A stretch of DNA of 6,924 nucleotides from Clostridiales bacterium. GTDB taxonomy: Bacteria > Bacillota > Clostridia > Oscillospirales > Acutalibacteraceae. Shown here piece by piece: positions 5,560 through 6,924 of the stretch. Below the pieces are notes generated by a model. That model ran no database searches and had not been told where the DNA came from. It worked only from the letters and a program-made list of their open reading frames with translations. Both the position numbers and the translations under genes were made by a program. Location: the NCBI GenBank assembly GCA_022791355.1, contig JAAVYX010000170.1, forward strand, positions 1 to 6,924. The letters run 5' to 3'. Each line of letters begins with the position of its first letter. The stretch's first letter is position 1.

Positions 5560-5730
5560 CCCGGTGCTGAAGCACCTCTACCCGGCGCTAACGCGCCTCT
5601 GCCTGGAGGTCCCGGCGCTAACGCGCCTCTGCCTGGAGGTCCCGGCGCTAACGCGCCTCTGCCTGGCGACCACAGCGCTAACGCGCCTCTGCCTGGCGAC
5701 CACAGCGCTAACGCGCCTCTGGCTGCTTCC
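5560..5730. repeat. 30-bp tandem repeat array with conserved hairpins
   Basis: Five units of exactly 30 bp begin at 5581, 5611, 5641, 5671 and 5701. Units 1 and 2 are identical, 3 and 4 share a changed end, and 5 diverges at its end. Each carries the core GCGCTAACGCGCC. In units 1-3, GGCGC-TAAC-GCGCC forms a 5-bp hairpin. A diverged 21-bp partial unit at 5560-5580 has GGTGC-TGAA-GCACC, where both sides of the stem have changed together. There are no spacers, so it is not CRISPR. Confidence 0.9.
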
Positions 5731-5750
5731 CGCAAGGGACGCCAGAAAGA

Positions 5751-5771
5751 GGTTTGGCCAGAGGCCAAACC
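5751..5771. repeat. Perfect 9-bp hairpin in R3
   Basis: GGTTTGGCC (5751-5759) pairs perfectly with GGCCAAACC (5763-5771) over the loop AGA. No T-run follows on either strand, so it is not an intrinsic terminator. The R4 hairpin at 4133-4153 has the same plan, TTTGGC then AGA then CCAAA, and the same placement inside a TAGATT-type terminus. Just upstream, TCCC-GCAA-GGGA (5728-5739) forms another small stem with a GNRA-type loop. Confidence 0.7.
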
Positions 5772-5848
5772 GGGACGCCAGCGAGGAGCGCTAAAGGGCC
5801 TCACAAGAATCTATACTGTGAACGGCGGATTTATTGCTAAACTGGCCC

Positions 5849-5877
5849 CCTCCGTAAATATAAAAATTTTATGGAGG
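5849..5877 (+). promoter_or_regulatory. Hairpin hiding the pnp ribosome binding site
   Basis: CCTCCGTAAA (5849-5858) pairs with TTTATGGAGG (5868-5877) over ten pairs, one a G-U, with a 9-nt AT loop. The right arm contains the whole GGAGG ribosome binding site (5873-5877), six bases before the pnp start codon. In this fold ribosomes could not bind. The AU-rich top and GC-rich base resemble a regulatable translational switch. No convincing pnp promoter is seen in 5816-5880. Confidence 0.65.
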
Positions 5878-5883
5878 TACAAT

Positions 5884-6924
5884 ATGTTCGAATCATTCAA
5901 GACCTTTTCTACCGAGCTGGCCGGCCGTCCGCTGGTCGTCGAAACCGGTAAGATGGGCCAGCTGGCCAGCGGCTCCTGTCTGGTCCGCTACGGCGAGACG
6001 GCGGTTTTCGTAGCCGCCACCATCTCCCAGAAGCCCCGGGACGGCATCGACTTCTTCCCTCTGTCGGTGGACTTTGAGGAGAAGCTCTATTCCGTGGGCA
6101 AGAGTCCCGGCTCCTTCACCCGCCGGGAGGGCCGTCCCACCGAGAAGGCCATCCTGGCCTCCCGGCTCATCGACCGGCCCATCCGTCCCCTCTTCCCCAA
6201 GGATATGCGCAACGACGTGTCGGTGGTCTGCACCGTCATGTCCACCGACCCCGACTGTTCTCCCGAGATTGCCGGCATGATCGGCACCTCTGTGGCTCTG
6301 TCCATCTCCCAGATTCCTTGGGACGGTCCCATTTCCGGCGTGGTCGTGGGCTACGTGGACGGGCAGATTGTCCTCAACCCCACCGCCGAACAGGCGGCCA
6401 GGTCCAAGATGCATGTCACCGTGGCCTCCACGGCCGACTTGGTCGCCATGATCGAGGCCGGCGCCGACCAGGTGTCCGATGAGGTCATGTTCGACGGGAT
6501 TATGGCCGGCCACGCCGAAAACCAGAAGATCGTGGCCTTTATCGAGGATATTCAAAAGCAGATCGGCAAGGAGAAGATTCCCTTTGTCTCCAACGACCCC
6601 TCCGAGGAGATGTTCGAGGCGGTCAAGGCCTTCGCCATCGATAAGGTCAAGTTCGCCATGGATACCGACGACAAGCGCGTCCGCGACGAGCGGCTGGCCC
6701 CCGTCTACGAGGAGGTCCACGCCGAATTTGACGAGAAGTACCCCGAGGAAACCGCCAAGCTTGACGACTGTATGTACAAGCTGCAAAAGTTCGTCGTCCG
6801 CCGCTGGCTTTTAGACGAGGGCAAGCGGGTGGACGGCCGCGGCATCGACGAGATCCGCCCCCTGGCCGCCGAGGTGGGGCTCCTGCCCAGGGTGCACGGT
6901 TCGGGCATGTTCACCCGCGGCCAG
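5884..6924 (+). CDS. pnp: Polynucleotide phosphorylase, N-terminal part
   Basis: PNPase degrades RNA 3' to 5' by phosphorolysis, releasing nucleoside diphosphates, as a trimer that often works with RNase E- or RNase Y-type degradosomes. The first 347 residues are in the window and the gene runs off the right edge. The full protein is usually about 700 residues. The first RNase PH-like domain carries SFTRREGRPTE (77-87), equivalent to the RNA-binding FFRR loop of E. coli, and RLIDRPIRPLFP (94-105). The alpha-helical linker domain follows, ending near RRWLLDEGKRVDGRG. The second RNase PH domain begins around 316 and is cut at GSGMFTRGQ. The catalytic residues and the KH and S1 domains lie outside. 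ATG 5884 has GGAGG six bases upstream. The order rpsO-pnp is conserved in bacteria. Confidence 0.97.
   Translation, partial: MFESFKTFSTELAGRPLVVETGKMGQLASGSCLVRYGETAVFVAATISQKPRDGIDFFPLSVDFEEKLYSVGKSPGSFTRREGRPTEKAILASRLIDRPIRPLFPKDMRNDVSVVCTVMSTDPDCSPEIAGMIGTSVALSISQIPWDGPISGVVVGYVDGQIVLNPTAEQAARSKMHVTVASTADLVAMIEAGADQVSDEVMFDGIMAGHAENQKIVAFIEDIQKQIGKEKIPFVSNDPSEEMFEAVKAFAIDKVKFAMDTDDKRVRDERLAPVYEEVHAEFDEKYPEETAKLDDCMYKLQKFVVRRWLLDEGKRVDGRGIDEIRPLAAEVGLLPRVHGSGMFTRGQ

Larger units (their letters stand above)
5441..5815 (+). repeat. Composite dispersed repeat between rpsO and pnp (copy R3)
   Basis: The element reads in the plus direction. The box TATGCGGAGCG (5456-5466) is followed by the terminus TAGATTTCTCTGCG (from 5502), a small hairpin CAGCC/GGCTG (5531-5543) and the 30-bp tandem array. 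Next come GCTTCCCGCAAGG (5725-5737, shared with R2), the decamer GGGACGCCAG twice (5736-5745 and 5772-5781), a 9-bp hairpin (5751-5771) and an inverted terminus whose minus strand reads TAGATTCTTGTGAGGCCC from 5813. The two ends are thus imperfect inverted repeats. No convincing gene lies in it. Confidence 0.6.

Noticed and set aside
5581..5730. CRISPR array
   Set aside because: The units are contiguous with no unique spacers, and no cas genes are present.
5405..5794. Open frames on both strands with decapeptide repeats over the tandem array
   Set aside because: The unit is 30 bp, so any open frame repeats every ten residues. The plus frame starts inside the rpsO terminator with no ribosome binding site, and the opposite strand is equally open.
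5893..6786. Long minus-strand open frame over pnp
   Set aside because: It is a shadow of pnp. The plus strand encodes unmistakable PNPase motifs without a stop to the window edge.

Overview
The window looks like chromosomal DNA of a spore-forming, fairly GC-rich Clostridia-type Firmicute, and an Oscillospiraceae-like gut anaerobe is my best guess. The spore genes spoIIP and gpr, the Gram-positive promoters and ribosome binding sites, and the rpsO-pnp pair support this. No taxon was tested. There is no tRNA, rRNA, transposase, phage or CRISPR locus.

Layout. Bases 1-680 hold no gene: a terminator for an off-window plus-strand gene, a strong bidirectional-type terminator, and a cluster of hairpin-forming repeats. 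A minus-strand block follows (681-3935). In transcription order it is gpr (germination protease), a 611-bp gap, spoIIP (engulfment peptidoglycan hydrolase) and a coupled gene for a basic membrane protein of unknown function. gpr has a candidate sigma-G promoter and spoIIP a candidate sigma-E promoter, which fits forespore and mother-cell expression respectively. Next is a minus-strand orphan gene (4207-4794), which looks AT-richer and has its own sigma-A promoter. A divergent sigma-A promoter drives rpsO (S15) behind a 141-nt leader with a possible pseudoknot. After the rpsO terminator lies a 500-bp gap with a composite repeat and a 30-bp tandem array, then pnp (polynucleotide phosphorylase), cut by the window edge at residue 347.

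The main unexpected signal is a degenerate family of short, hairpin-rich intergenic repeats. Four copies lie in three different gaps (389-510, 533-660, 4065-4188 and 5441-5815). They share a TAGATTTYC-type terminus and often a GCGGAGCG-type box. Several hairpins keep their pairing through compensatory changes. One copy sits just upstream of the gpr promoter, and another separates rpsO from pnp. Separately, the pnp ribosome binding site is buried in a 10-bp hairpin and the rpsO leader can form an H-type pseudoknot, so both genes may be controlled at translation. I see no new multi-gene system. The novelty is in non-coding structure.
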